Source: Candidatus Zixiibacteriota bacterium (lineage in GTDB: Bacteria > Zixibacteria > MSB-5A5 > WJJR01). From it: a stretch of DNA of 40,077 nt. Location: positions 1 to 40,077 of the forward strand of contig JACRMA010000030.1 of assembly GCA_016235085.1 (NCBI GenBank), given 5' to 3'. The notes beneath the pieces were generated by a model. It had not been told where the DNA came from. It ran no database searches and was given only the letters and a program-made list of their open reading frames with translations. Below, in pieces: positions 9,023 to 17,397 of this stretch; position 1 is the stretch's first letter; each line of letters opens with the position of its first letter. Position numbers and translations under genes: made by a program.

Positions 9023-10096
9023 TCAGGGCCTCGGCCCGATATCGAGACCTCCGTCGATGCGTAAACCCATCGGAGGAAGCGTGGTAGTCTGGTAGGTCAT
9101 GTCCACTACGTTAAGGATGCGTAGCGGCTGGAGGGAGTGGCCGTCGGCTCGGCCTGACAGTACGGCATGCCTGTTGTCCGGCAAAAAACGCACCTGTGAT
9201 TCGCGGGCAAGAATGTCCGTGAACCGCCGGATAAGGGTCAGGTGGTCAAGATCAATGACACTCAGAGATTGTTCAATCCCCAGCATTTCCGGTGGGTCGG
9301 TGACCACGGCCACGGAGCCGTCGTCGCTGATCCCGGCCTCTCCATAGGGCAGAGCCAGGCGATACTCGTAGAGGGTTTCGCCGGTGACCACGTCGCCAAT
9401 CACAAACCAGGAGTAGTGGACACTCCCGTTGAGACCGATGACCAGTACCCTCCGCCCGTCCGGATGCAGGCGAGTATACTGTGGAAGCAGTGCTAGTCCA
9501 TTGGATAGACGCGGCTTATACCGCCCGGAGGATTCTCCGGTGGAAGCATCGAGTATCGCCACAACTGAGTCTTTAGTCGAAGCGACGAGGCTGCCCGTCG
9601 ACGGCCCAAACATGCCTGAAGAAGCGCCGACAAGATGCCTGATCACGGTCCCGTCCTCGGGTCGTACAACGTCGGCGCCGCAGAGCAACTCCTTCCCGTG
9701 CGAAAGGAACTGCAAATGCCCTCCGAGAGAATCGCGTCGCCACACTACTTGCTTGCTTTCGATGTCGATCTTCGAGAGCGCGGCGTAGCTGTATCTGTCT
9801 GCCCGATCGACGACGTAAAGAGACCTGCCATCGGGCGAAGCCGCCAGTATCTCCGGATACTGCTGTCGCACAATTGAGTCGAGGAGCACCAAGCTGTCGG
9901 CGTCGTAGATGAAGATCCGGTGACTGACGCCGCGATAGATGTTGTACTTGACGTCCTTTGGCTTAGTTGACTTCCCGCAGTCGATGACAACCAGGCAGGC
10001 TGTGGCCGCAACGAGGACAATAGCCCAACTGATGCGAAGGGCAGATTCAACTTTCCCCCACAGCGGGAACCGCGGACTGGCATTGCTCGTAGTCAT
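9023..10096 (-). CDS. YVTN/WD-type beta-propeller lipoprotein
   Basis: A 357-residue exported protein. The hydrophobic segment ISWAIVLVAATACLVVI is followed by CGKSTKPKD. The lipid cysteine could be Cys34 (ATAC) or Cys40 (VIDC); the TKP context favours Cys40 by analogy with neighbouring lipoproteins, whereas the lipobox rules favour Cys34. The rest is propeller-like, with blades such as ILAASPDGRSLYVVDR, RLHPDGRRVLVIG, AGISDDGSVAVVTD and VRFLPDNRHAVLSG. A surface or periplasmic binding role is likely; the substrate is unknown. ATG at 10096 has GAGGAGTCAA in front. Confidence 0.75.
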   Translation of the reverse strand: MTTSNASPRFPLWGKVESALRISWAIVLVAATACLVVIDCGKSTKPKDVKYNIYRGVSHRIFIYDADSLVLLDSIVRQQYPEILAASPDGRSLYVVDRADRYSYAALSKIDIESKQVVWRRDSLGGHLQFLSHGKELLCGADVVRPEDGTVIRHLVGASSGMFGPSTGSLVASTKDSVVAILDASTGESSGRYKPRLSNGLALLPQYTRLHPDGRRVLVIGLNGSVHYSWFVIGDVVTGETLYEYRLALPYGEAGISDDGSVAVVTDPPEMLGIEQSLSVIDLDHLTLIRRFTDILARESQVRFLPDNRHAVLSGRADGHSLQPLRILNVVDMTYQTTTLPPMGLRIDGGLDIGPRP

Positions 10097-10206
10097 TTGA
10101 CTCCTCGTTATGAGTTGAAGTCCCGACTTCCAGGAATCCGATCGTGAAGCGAGGCTGCCTGCAGCAGCAGGGCCTGTTGAAAGACCATCACCGCCGTGAA
10201 TTCGAG

Positions 10207-10280
10207 AGGCCGGACAGGAGCGTCCGGCCTACCAGATTGTAGCGATATCGGTAGGCCGGACACTCTTGTCCGGCCTTTTT
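10207..10280 (+). terminator. Paired GGCCGGAC hairpins, the second terminator-like
   Basis: Two hairpins with the same 8-bp stem (GGCCGGAC/GTCCGGCC), at 10208-10229 and 10254-10275. The second is followed by TTTTT. The two also form one larger inverted repeat through GGCCTACC/GGTAGGCC. No plus-strand gene ends here, so this may be a REP-type element that happens to work as a terminator. Confidence 0.6.
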
Positions 10281-10344
10281 CAGCACACCCCGGATCTGCA
10301 GGCCACACACATACCAGCCCAATCACGCAAGGAAGCCTTTTCAT
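10276..10344 (-). pseudogene. Truncated start of an exported or lipoprotein gene
   Basis: ATG at 10344 is preceded by GGGAGGGTCC and starts MKRLPCVIGLVCVWPADPGC, a plausible short export signal. The frame then runs straight into the GGCCGGAC hairpin repeat. Further upstream, GTTCTATTCCCG (plus strand) lies at almost the same distance from the start as in the GWxTD-like gene at 6565. It appears to be a gene beginning whose body was lost at the repeat. Confidence 0.35.
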
Positions 10345-10497
10345 CTGGACCCTCCCAGTCTACACATCCCTCTACACTTATGTGGCGCGTTCTATTCCCG
10401 GCCGCTTAACGCCGCAGGCCGCTTGCACGACTAATCCCCATGTGCCATCTTTATCATGAATCTCAGGCACCATACGAGCTTGAACAGGAGGTGTGCG

Positions 10498-11496
10498 GTG
10501 AACTGGAAATCCATCCTTGCTACAATCGTCATCGTCGCGATGATCTCATCAACTGCGGTCGCGGGCGAAACTTCATCGCTCAGACCCGTATCGACCTTTT
10601 CAATTGTCGCGCGGGACTCCGTGACCGGCCAGTTGGGCGTCGCGGTGCAATCGCACTGGTTCTCGGTGGGACCGGTCGTGCCGTGGGCCGAGGCCGGCGT
10701 GGGCGCAATTGCCACACAATCATTCGTGAAGATCGATTATGGTCCCGATGGACTCGATCGGTTGCGCAAAGGCGAAACTCCCCGGCAGGCTCTGGACGCC
10801 ATGCTCGCCGCCGACTCCGGGCGTGAGGTGCGTCAGGTGGCGATCCTCGACGCCAGGGGCAATGTCGCGGCGCACACGGGGAACAAGTGCATTATCTACG
10901 CCTCGCACATCACCGGTCCGGGTTTCTCGGTGCAAGCAAACCTGATGGAGGATTCCACCGTGCCCCGCGCCATGGCCAAAGCCTATCGCGAAGCGAAGGG
11001 CCACTTGGGAGATCGCATCCTCGCCGCATTGCGTGCCGCCGAGGGCGAAGGCGGTGACATCCGCGGCCGCCAATCGGCCGCCATCCTGATCGTTGACGGC
11101 CAGCGGCATGAGAAACCCTGGCAGGGGAGGCTGGTCGAGTTGCGGGTGGAAGATCATCCCGATCCGATCGGCGAGTTGTCGCGCTTGTATCGTCTCAACG
11201 AGGCCTACGACTGGATGAATCGCGGCGACGTCTACTCGGAAAAGAAACAATGGGACAGCGCATCGGTAGCCTACGGCAAAGCCGAGAACCTGGCGCCCCA
11301 GATTGCCGAATTGCCGTTCTGGCATGCGACAACACTGGCAAGCGCCGGCCGAATCGACGAAGCCCTGCCAATCTTCGAGCAAGTCTTCGCCAAGGAGCGC
11401 CGCTGGATTCCGCTGGTAAAACGCCTGGTGCCCGCCGGGCTATTGCCGAATGACACGACGTTGATCAATCGGATACTTTCTCGAATACCAAAGTAG
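10498..11496 (+). CDS. Exported DUF1028 (Ntn-hydrolase-like) protein with TPR-like tail
   Basis: A 332-residue product. After a signal peptide (MNWKSILATIVIVAMISSTAVAG) the DUF1028 region runs from about 30 to 225: TFSIVARDSVTGQLGVAVQS, VGAIATQSFVKIDYGPDGLD, GNVAAHTGNKC and GFSVQANLM. The family adopts an Ntn-hydrolase-like fold; its biochemical role is unknown. The last ~90 residues (AYDWMNRGDVYSEKKQWDSA, ASAGRIDEALPIFEQVF) look like two TPR units. The ORF track starts at 10456, but GTG at 10498 has a near-perfect AGGAGGT site and a cleaner signal peptide. It heads a run of six exported proteins on the plus strand. Confidence 0.88.
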   Translation: MNWKSILATIVIVAMISSTAVAGETSSLRPVSTFSIVARDSVTGQLGVAVQSHWFSVGPVVPWAEAGVGAIATQSFVKIDYGPDGLDRLRKGETPRQALDAMLAADSGREVRQVAILDARGNVAAHTGNKCIIYASHITGPGFSVQANLMEDSTVPRAMAKAYREAKGHLGDRILAALRAAEGEGGDIRGRQSAAILIVDGQRHEKPWQGRLVELRVEDHPDPIGELSRLYRLNEAYDWMNRGDVYSEKKQWDSASVAYGKAENLAPQIAELPFWHATTLASAGRIDEALPIFEQVFAKERRWIPLVKRLVPAGLLPNDTTLINRILSRIPK

Positions 11497-11562
11497 TAAT
11501 TTGGGCCGGCATTAGCTATATTGGTATTGCAGGTTGAGTTCGCCAGCAACGGGAGCCTGATC

Positions 11563-12048
11563 ATGAGATACCGTGCACTCACAGGAATAGGAATCGTAGT
11601 CTTGATCATTGCCGGGCACGCCTCCTGCAGCCACAAGGGACCGACCCAGTGGGATGGAACCCTCAAGTGGGTCAACACCTCGGCGCTATATGAGCAACAG
11701 AACGCCAAGAGAGACCATTCGCTGTTATTTGTCGTGACCACCTGGTGCGGCTGGTGCAAGCGGCTGAAGAACGAGACTCTGACTGATACCGCTGTGTGCC
11801 AGATCCTGAGTGAGTCATTCAACATCGCGGAAATCGACGCCGACTCCGACAGTTTGGTTGCCTATATGGACACAACCGTCACGTGCCGTTATCTCAGTGG
11901 GACGATTTACGACGTCAGCGGCTATCCAACAACAGTAGTGCTAACCAAAGAGGGCAAGCTGATCGGCACAATCCCCGGTTACAAGAACGCCGCCGATTTC
12001 AAGGCTCTCCTGATTCGGATCCGGGATGGTGAGTTCGATCCCCATTGA
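11563..12048 (+). CDS. Thioredoxin-like lipoprotein with CGWC motif
   Basis: A 161-residue predicted lipoprotein (hydrophobic signal, Cys22 in HASC) with a thioredoxin-fold domain. LLFVVTTWCGWCKRL carries the CxxC redox pair (Cys62, Cys65), and VSGYPTTVVLTKEGK contains the cis-proline turn and following strand. The CGWC variant and the short domain resemble the thioredoxin_7/DUF255-like group that acts as thiol reductase or disulfide carrier outside the cytoplasm. Two further cysteines (around residues 86 and 108) are present. ATG at 11563 follows GGGAGCCTGATC; the earlier start in the ORF track lacks a ribosome site and would bury the signal peptide. Confidence 0.82.
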   Translation: MRYRALTGIGIVVLIIAGHASCSHKGPTQWDGTLKWVNTSALYEQQNAKRDHSLLFVVTTWCGWCKRLKNETLTDTAVCQILSESFNIAEIDADSDSLVAYMDTTVTCRYLSGTIYDVSGYPTTVVLTKEGKLIGTIPGYKNAADFKALLIRIRDGEFDPH

Positions 12049-12212
12049 CGGGCGAATCCCGGCAGACCCAGTGAAGTCCATCATTCCCAACCACTTCTGA
12101 AGCTCTGACCAGCAGGATTTCCTCCACAATTAAGTTCCGGGGAATACATTTTGCCTCCAAGCGTATTATTCCTGATTGGAGGCACATGGGACGGTTCTCC
12201 CGGGGGTGGACA

Positions 12213-14279
12213 ATGTCCAATGCAAGGCCGGTGGTGAGACTGACATTCGTGATTCTCGGCGTAGCTGCACTCATTCTGGTCTCGTGCTCGGGCCGGAGCA
12301 CGAAGCCGGTGGACGCAGGTGACCCGGAATTTCATGAACTATGGCCAGATGAAGAGGCCGAGTTGATGGCGCTTCTAATCTCGGAAAAGACAAGCGCACC
12401 GCGAAAGTTGTATGACCAGATAAGTTCAGACTTGGGCTATATCCGCAAGAACTGGGGTGACTCGATCCCCATTGTTAAGCAACTGGTCTTCTCCCCGCCA
12501 TTCTTCGCTGGACATATTGAAATGGGCGTCGACAACAACATCTTCGACTCGATGCAAGCCGGTAAGTACACGAACTGGGACTCCCTCAATCAGTACTTCG
12601 GTCTGGCCAGTATTCACTTTGGAGGGTCGTCAAACGCCGTCTTTATTCAAATGACTACTAGAGTCAACCCCAGGATTCTCGTTTCAGCCTATCGGGGTCT
12701 GCCTGGAGTACGCTGGATCCATTCTGGCTGGTCAGGAATGGACCGCTCGCGGCTATACGCCTACTTGGATTCGGTCGGCCCGAGTTATCTGTTTCGTGAG
12801 GGTTGGGGTGATTGTCCGGCAGGATGCATTCACTCGCGTTACTGGTACTTCCGGTCAGAAAACGGAGCAGTGTCGTATCAGGGCGAGTTCCGTCCAAGCT
12901 GGGACAGCGTTATTCCCGAACCGACCTGGTGGAGCGCAGCCTCCAGATGCATTGAATTGTACCATGCTGCGACCCACTGGGAACGAAAGGACAGCATACC
13001 TCCCACGCCAATTACAGACCTCCTCGCCGGGAATCCGACTGGAAATTCGATCACTCTATCATGGACGGCACCTCACGACCCCGGAAGTACCGGTGGTGCC
13101 TCTCGTTATGATATGCGCGTTTCAACTTCGCCCATAGTTGATTCCAACTACAAACAGGCTCAGGCAATATACGGGATCCCCACACCTGGAGCGCCGGGAA
13201 GTCCCGAACACTTTACATTCATGAGGTCGGGATCCAATACCAAGTACTACTTCGCGATGAAGTCGATGGACTATGACAGAAATACGTCAGCAATTTCCAA
13301 TTTGGCCCATGCGACAACGCTGGCCACATCGGACTGGAAAATCTTCGATACATCAAACAGCCCGCTGGTCAGCAATAGAATCACTGCTCTTTGTGCCGAG
13401 CCGAACGGGACGATTTGGTGCGGTACCGAGGCAGGAATCAGCCGTTACGATGGAAGCGGCTGGTCGACATATACCTCGTCCAATAGCATTCTGCCGAGTG
13501 ACTCAATCTCGACGATCACACTGGACCGTGAAGGCACCTGCTGGATCGTTACTGGCACGGGGGTCGTGAAGTTCGACGGAACCGACTGGTATCCCATCAA
13601 CGTTGATACGAACGGGCTTGCAAGCAGCCATGTTCGCTGTATGGCAGTTGACTCGGCGGGGGGGATTTGGTTTGGACATGACAATGGCATGGTGAGTTGC
13701 CTGAGCGAGGGCAAATGGACCCACCATCAGATCTACGACGGCCCGGATCACTTTGCCCCAATCTGGTCCATGACATGTGACAAGTCCGGAAATGTTTGGC
13801 TCGCCACCGATTCTGGTGCGTTCAGATTCGTTGGATCCGTTTGGACGAATCCGACAGCCGAAAACAGCGATCTTGTGAACTCGAGAATCAGGGTGATGGG
13901 CGCGGATCGAAGTGGCGTCTGGTTTGGCTTTTTCCACAACTGGTATTATGGGGTAAGTTTGTTCACGGGCAGCTATTGGAAGCTGTTTTCATTCATGAAT
14001 AGTCTGTTCCCCGACGAGTCGATCAATTCAACGTCCGTGGATCACGAAGGGCTCATCTGGTTTGCGACTCCGGCGGGAGCCCTCCGCTTCGATGGCGCGA
14101 ATTGGATTCTCGTGCAGACTCCACTCAGCGGCGCGCACTCCAACAATGTCACGGCCATCGCATTCGACTATTTTGGTCCAATTTGGTTTGGAACTGACGC
14201 TGGAATCTGTGTCTTTGCACCGCAGGCGACATCCACATCAGCGGTCATTGAGCGATTGACTGCAACAACCATGAGGTAA
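12213..14279 (+). CDS. Lipoprotein with unknown N-terminal domain, FN3-like domain and two-component-regulator-type propeller
   Basis: About 688 residues. The lipoprotein signal ends in LILVSC (Cys25), followed by SGRSTKP. Residues about 35-260 form a domain shared with the lipoprotein at 16161: both have EAELMAL.(I/L)SE...AP..LY..I..DL..(I/L)R.N.G near the start, and PxWWS near the end. Residues about 275-370 resemble a fibronectin type III domain (PITDLLAGNPTGNSITLSW). The rest has Reg_prop propeller blades, e.g. GTIWCGTEAGISRYDGSGW, GGIWFGHDNGM and GPIWFGTDAGICVF. The product is probably cell-surface. The start is uncertain: ATG at 12213 follows GGGGGTGGACA, while ATG at 12186 has GGAGG only 3 bases away. 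Base composition is lower than the neighbours. Confidence 0.72.
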   Translation: MSNARPVVRLTFVILGVAALILVSCSGRSTKPVDAGDPEFHELWPDEEAELMALLISEKTSAPRKLYDQISSDLGYIRKNWGDSIPIVKQLVFSPPFFAGHIEMGVDNNIFDSMQAGKYTNWDSLNQYFGLASIHFGGSSNAVFIQMTTRVNPRILVSAYRGLPGVRWIHSGWSGMDRSRLYAYLDSVGPSYLFREGWGDCPAGCIHSRYWYFRSENGAVSYQGEFRPSWDSVIPEPTWWSAASRCIELYHAATHWERKDSIPPTPITDLLAGNPTGNSITLSWTAPHDPGSTGGASRYDMRVSTSPIVDSNYKQAQAIYGIPTPGAPGSPEHFTFMRSGSNTKYYFAMKSMDYDRNTSAISNLAHATTLATSDWKIFDTSNSPLVSNRITALCAEPNGTIWCGTEAGISRYDGSGWSTYTSSNSILPSDSISTITLDREGTCWIVTGTGVVKFDGTDWYPINVDTNGLASSHVRCMAVDSAGGIWFGHDNGMVSCLSEGKWTHHQIYDGPDHFAPIWSMTCDKSGNVWLATDSGAFRFVGSVWTNPTAENSDLVNSRIRVMGADRSGVWFGFFHNWYYGVSLFTGSYWKLFSFMNSLFPDESINSTSVDHEGLIWFATPAGALRFDGANWILVQTPLSGAHSNNVTAIAFDYFGPIWFGTDAGICVFAPQATSTSAVIERLTATTMR

Positions 14280-14282
14280 GCT

Positions 14283-14819
14283 ATGCACCGCGCGATATCA
14301 CTCGCAATGAAGGGACTCACAACCGGGCTCTTGGTTGTGTTCTCCCTCGCCTGCCACAGCAGCCCCACCAAGCCCCTCGGCGACCCGCTTTTGAAATTCA
14401 CCCGCCAGCCCGCCGACGGTTTCTGTCCACAGGAAGGCAAACTGTTCAAGTCCACGATCTGGAAGAACACATCGGGCACTCATACGCTGACGGGCACCGT
14501 CCTCGTTGGCTTCGATGGGCAGCACGACAGTTGTGTCGTCACCATCGGACGCTGCCTGGCCGAGGTTCCATTCCGGCAACACGTCCTCACCACGGCAGAG
14601 GCCACCCAACTGCAGACACTCCTGGCGGCCATACCGACCGAGGCGCCACCCATCAACTTTGCGTGCGACCCTTGCGTAATTACGCGGTATGAATTCGATG
14701 GCCGGACGGTGGATAACAATCCGTGCTTCGAGATATCCGACGCGGCCGATGCCTATCGGCAAAGCCTCACCGCCGTCGAGGACTTATTGAGAGTGATGGC
14801 CGAAGGCACGGCGTACTGA
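14283..14819 (+). CDS. Small lipoprotein of unknown function
   Basis: A 178-residue protein with a clear lipoprotein signal (LLVVFSLAC, Cys24) and the TKP motif just after it (CHSSPTKP). The mature part contains five further cysteines (PADGFCPQEG, SCVVTIGRC, NFACDPC and NPCFEI), so disulfides are likely. I do not recognise a family. It starts 3 bases after the previous stop, so it is almost certainly co-transcribed with it. Confidence 0.7.
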   Translation: MHRAISLAMKGLTTGLLVVFSLACHSSPTKPLGDPLLKFTRQPADGFCPQEGKLFKSTIWKNTSGTHTLTGTVLVGFDGQHDSCVVTIGRCLAEVPFRQHVLTTAEATQLQTLLAAIPTEAPPINFACDPCVITRYEFDGRTVDNNPCFEISDAADAYRQSLTAVEDLLRVMAEGTAY

Positions 14820-14878
14820 AGCGCCGGCCAAGGGAAAGGCGCCGGATGCGCCGATAGGAATGGAGGAGGTACGATCCC

Positions 14879-16123
14879 ATGCGACTATTCGTCTGTTTGC
14901 TCGCCGGCACCGTGATCCTGGTCGGGTGCCAGGGTAATCCTGCCGTGTCCAAGACCGAAAACAACAATGCCGAGAAGTCCAAGGCCGTGGTCGATGACCG
15001 CCTCGTGCAGGCGAATACCCGTTTCGGGTTCAAGATGTTTGCGGAGCTGGCAAAACACTCCGCTGAGGCAAATATCTTCGTCTCCGCCCCCAGCGTTGCC
15101 ATTGCCCTGACCATGACCTACAACGGCGCCGACAGCACGACGCGCGACGCGATGGCCTCGGCACTCGAGCTGGAGGGACTCAGCCTCGATCAAGTCAATC
15201 AGGCGAATCGCGCCCTGAAATCGCTGCTGGAGAATCCCGATTCGGCCGTGACCCTCTCGATCGCGAATTCGCTCTGGGCCCGCGAGGGACTGCCATTCCT
15301 GCCCGATTTCATGAATCGCAACAAAGAGTTCTACGGAGCCCGGGTCACCAGCCTGAACTTCGACGATCCCGGTGCGGCTCCCACGATCAACACCTGGGTC
15401 AGCGAGAACACGCATGAGAAGATCCAGCAGATCGTCGACGCCCCCATCGACCAGGGCACTATTCTCTTCCTGATCAACGCGATCTACTTCAAGGGCGCCT
15501 GGACTCGGACATTCGATAAGGCGCGCACTGTCGATGGCCGCTTTACGCCATTGAGTGGCGCCGGACGAATGCTGCCATTCATGCACCAGTCGGGCAGCTA
15601 TCCATACCTGAAAGGCGACGGTTTCCAGGCGGTCAGCCTTCCCTACGGCAAGGGACGCGTCAGCATGTACATCTTCCTGCCCAACGAGGGAACGAACCTC
15701 GCCACGTTCCAAAGCGGCCTGACGGCGGCATCCTGGGAACAATGGATGGCTCAGTTCGCCATGCAGGAAGGCGATATCGCGCTCCCGCGTTTCAAACTCG
15801 AGTATGAAGCGAACCTCAACAGCGTGCTGGCGTCACTGGGTATGGGAATCGCCTTCGATGGCGGACGGGCGAATTTCAGCAAGATGTTCCCGATTTCGCA
15901 GAGCCGGAACGTCTTCATCAGCAAGGTCAAGCATAAGACCTTCGTTGACGTCAACGAGGAAGGGACCGAAGCCGCGGCCGTCACATCGGTGGAAGTCGGC
16001 ATCACGTCGATCCGTGAACCACAAGAGCGTTTCAATTTCATCGTCGACCGGCCCTTCTTCTTTGCGATCCGCGACAACCAGACCGGGACGATTCTATTCA
16101 TGGGTTCTATCGTGAATCCGTAG
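14879..16123 (+). CDS. Serpin-family lipoprotein (serine/cysteine protease inhibitor)
   Basis: A 414-residue protein with a lipoprotein signal (LVGC, Cys17) and a full-length serpin domain (about 40-414). Recognisable serpin blocks are NIFVSAPSVAIALTMTYNGA, NSLWAREG, LINAIYFKGAWTRTFD, DFVDVNEEGTEAAAVTS-type hinge (TFVDVNEEGTEAAAVTSVEV) and RPFFFAIRDNQTGTILFMGS. The hinge EEGTEAAAVT fits an inhibitory serpin (small residues at P12-P9). Aligning to alpha-1-antitrypsin puts P1 at about Thr in GITSIRE, with Ile and Arg close by, so target specificity is uncertain. A surface-anchored inhibitor would protect against external proteases. ATG at 14879 is preceded by GGAGGAGGT. Confidence 0.93.
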   Translation: MRLFVCLLAGTVILVGCQGNPAVSKTENNNAEKSKAVVDDRLVQANTRFGFKMFAELAKHSAEANIFVSAPSVAIALTMTYNGADSTTRDAMASALELEGLSLDQVNQANRALKSLLENPDSAVTLSIANSLWAREGLPFLPDFMNRNKEFYGARVTSLNFDDPGAAPTINTWVSENTHEKIQQIVDAPIDQGTILFLINAIYFKGAWTRTFDKARTVDGRFTPLSGAGRMLPFMHQSGSYPYLKGDGFQAVSLPYGKGRVSMYIFLPNEGTNLATFQSGLTAASWEQWMAQFAMQEGDIALPRFKLEYEANLNSVLASLGMGIAFDGGRANFSKMFPISQSRNVFISKVKHKTFVDVNEEGTEAAAVTSVEVGITSIREPQERFNFIVDRPFFFAIRDNQTGTILFMGSIVNP

Positions 16124-16140
16124 GGTGGGCTCCGCCCACC
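16124..16140. repeat. Short palindrome GGTGGGC-TCC-GCCCACC
   Basis: A perfect 7-bp stem with 3-base loop directly after the serpin stop codon. No T-tract follows. It resembles other intergenic REP-type hairpins in this window. Confidence 0.6.
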
Positions 16141-16160
16141 ATTGCGGCGGAGAGCCGGCG

Positions 16161-17324
16161 ATGCGCAAATCACACATAGTCATTCTAGGTGTCCTGACAA
16201 CAATCGCCCTCGCGGCCTTTGGTTGTGGCGAGGAGAAGATCACAAAGCCCAAGCCTGTGGGTCTCCGGCTGACACCACTCGCCAATGCCGAGGCGGAGCT
16301 GATGGCGCTCTGGCTGTCCGAGGAGGTCGAAGCACCGTTGGATTTGTACGAGCGCATCCGCGCTGATCTGGTGGCACTCCGATCCAACTTTGGCAACACT
16401 CCGCTCCTCGATTCGATCTCCTTCACATCGCCTTACGAACCGGGATTCCTCCTCTTCGACTTTGGTCCATTCGGGCGTGAGGAACTCCTCAATCACGCCA
16501 GCCCCGTCTGGGATTCGCTCAATGCCCTGTACAAACCCGTCTTCGATACGACCTACCAGCGCGCGGCCTTCCCCGGACGGCTGAATGCAATGCGGCTGGC
16601 GGAAGCGTATGCCCGCGTTTCGCAAATCTCCGACGGGGGAGTCGGATTGCATGTCAATATGACGTTCGGAGGATGGTGGCCAAACCAGATCACTCCCGGA
16701 TTTCTGGGCGGCGATACCATGGTGTATCTGTTTCAGCACTCCTACCAGGAACAGCCGATTTCGGCGCCCGACAGCATTGCCTTTTGGTGTTACTACTCCA
16801 CCCCCAATGCCGCATGGTCGGCCGGACGATATGTCGTTGATGACACAGGTCAGGGCGATGCGCCTCCCAGTTGGTGGAGCGACTTCTGTTCGCACGCATG
16901 GCACATGAACCAGCGCGCCGAACGATGGTGCCAGGGCGATCCGGGCATTGTCCCGGTACGCATCACGGACGTTCCGCCGGCCAGCATCGGACGCGACGGT
17001 TTCACTCTCCGATCGGTTTCGCTGTCGGGCAACCTGATCTCGATCACAGTTCAATACGGCGGCGGCTGCGAACCCCACGACTTCCTGCTGTTCATGAGCC
17101 CATCGGCATTTGCGGAATCTTACCCAGTCCAGGCGAATCTGTACTTGATGCACGAGGACAACGACGACCACTGCGAGGCGCTGATTACCGAGACAATCCG
17201 ATTCGACATTTCGCCGATCGCCCGCCAGTACGAACGCTTTTACGGCCAACCCGGTGACATCAGGCTGAACGTATTCAATTTCGAGCGCACCGAATCACTG
17301 CCAGTGCTCTATCATCCGCGGTAG
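16161..17324 (+). CDS. Lipoprotein of unknown function, paralogous to the N-terminus of the 12213 gene
   Basis: A 387-residue lipoprotein (signal ending AAFGC, Cys22; then GEEKITKP). The region EAELMALWLSEEVEAPLDLY through the motif PPSWWSDFC corresponds block by block to residues about 35-260 of the protein at 12213. Here, however, the C-terminus is a different, shorter beta-rich domain without FN3 or propeller blades. No known family is recognised. ATG at 16161 is preceded by GGCGGAGAGCC; the ORF-track start at 16125 overlaps the palindrome after the serpin gene and lacks a ribosome site. Confidence 0.75.
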   Translation: MRKSHIVILGVLTTIALAAFGCGEEKITKPKPVGLRLTPLANAEAELMALWLSEEVEAPLDLYERIRADLVALRSNFGNTPLLDSISFTSPYEPGFLLFDFGPFGREELLNHASPVWDSLNALYKPVFDTTYQRAAFPGRLNAMRLAEAYARVSQISDGGVGLHVNMTFGGWWPNQITPGFLGGDTMVYLFQHSYQEQPISAPDSIAFWCYYSTPNAAWSAGRYVVDDTGQGDAPPSWWSDFCSHAWHMNQRAERWCQGDPGIVPVRITDVPPASIGRDGFTLRSVSLSGNLISITVQYGGGCEPHDFLLFMSPSAFAESYPVQANLYLMHEDNDDHCEALITETIRFDISPIARQYERFYGQPGDIRLNVFNFERTESLPVLYHPR

Positions 17325-17397
17325 ATGCCGTAGCATCCGCCGCAGATCGCCACACGCCCCTTGCCATTCAATCGTTGGGCGCGTAGAATCGTCTCCT

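Noticed and set aside
9031-9788. Plus-strand ORFs opposite the propeller genes (9099, 9242, 9429) and similar long antisense ORFs opposite gltA, maeB, groEL and the kinase
   Set aside because: Shadow frames caused by GC-rich codon bias; no ribosome sites or family motifs.
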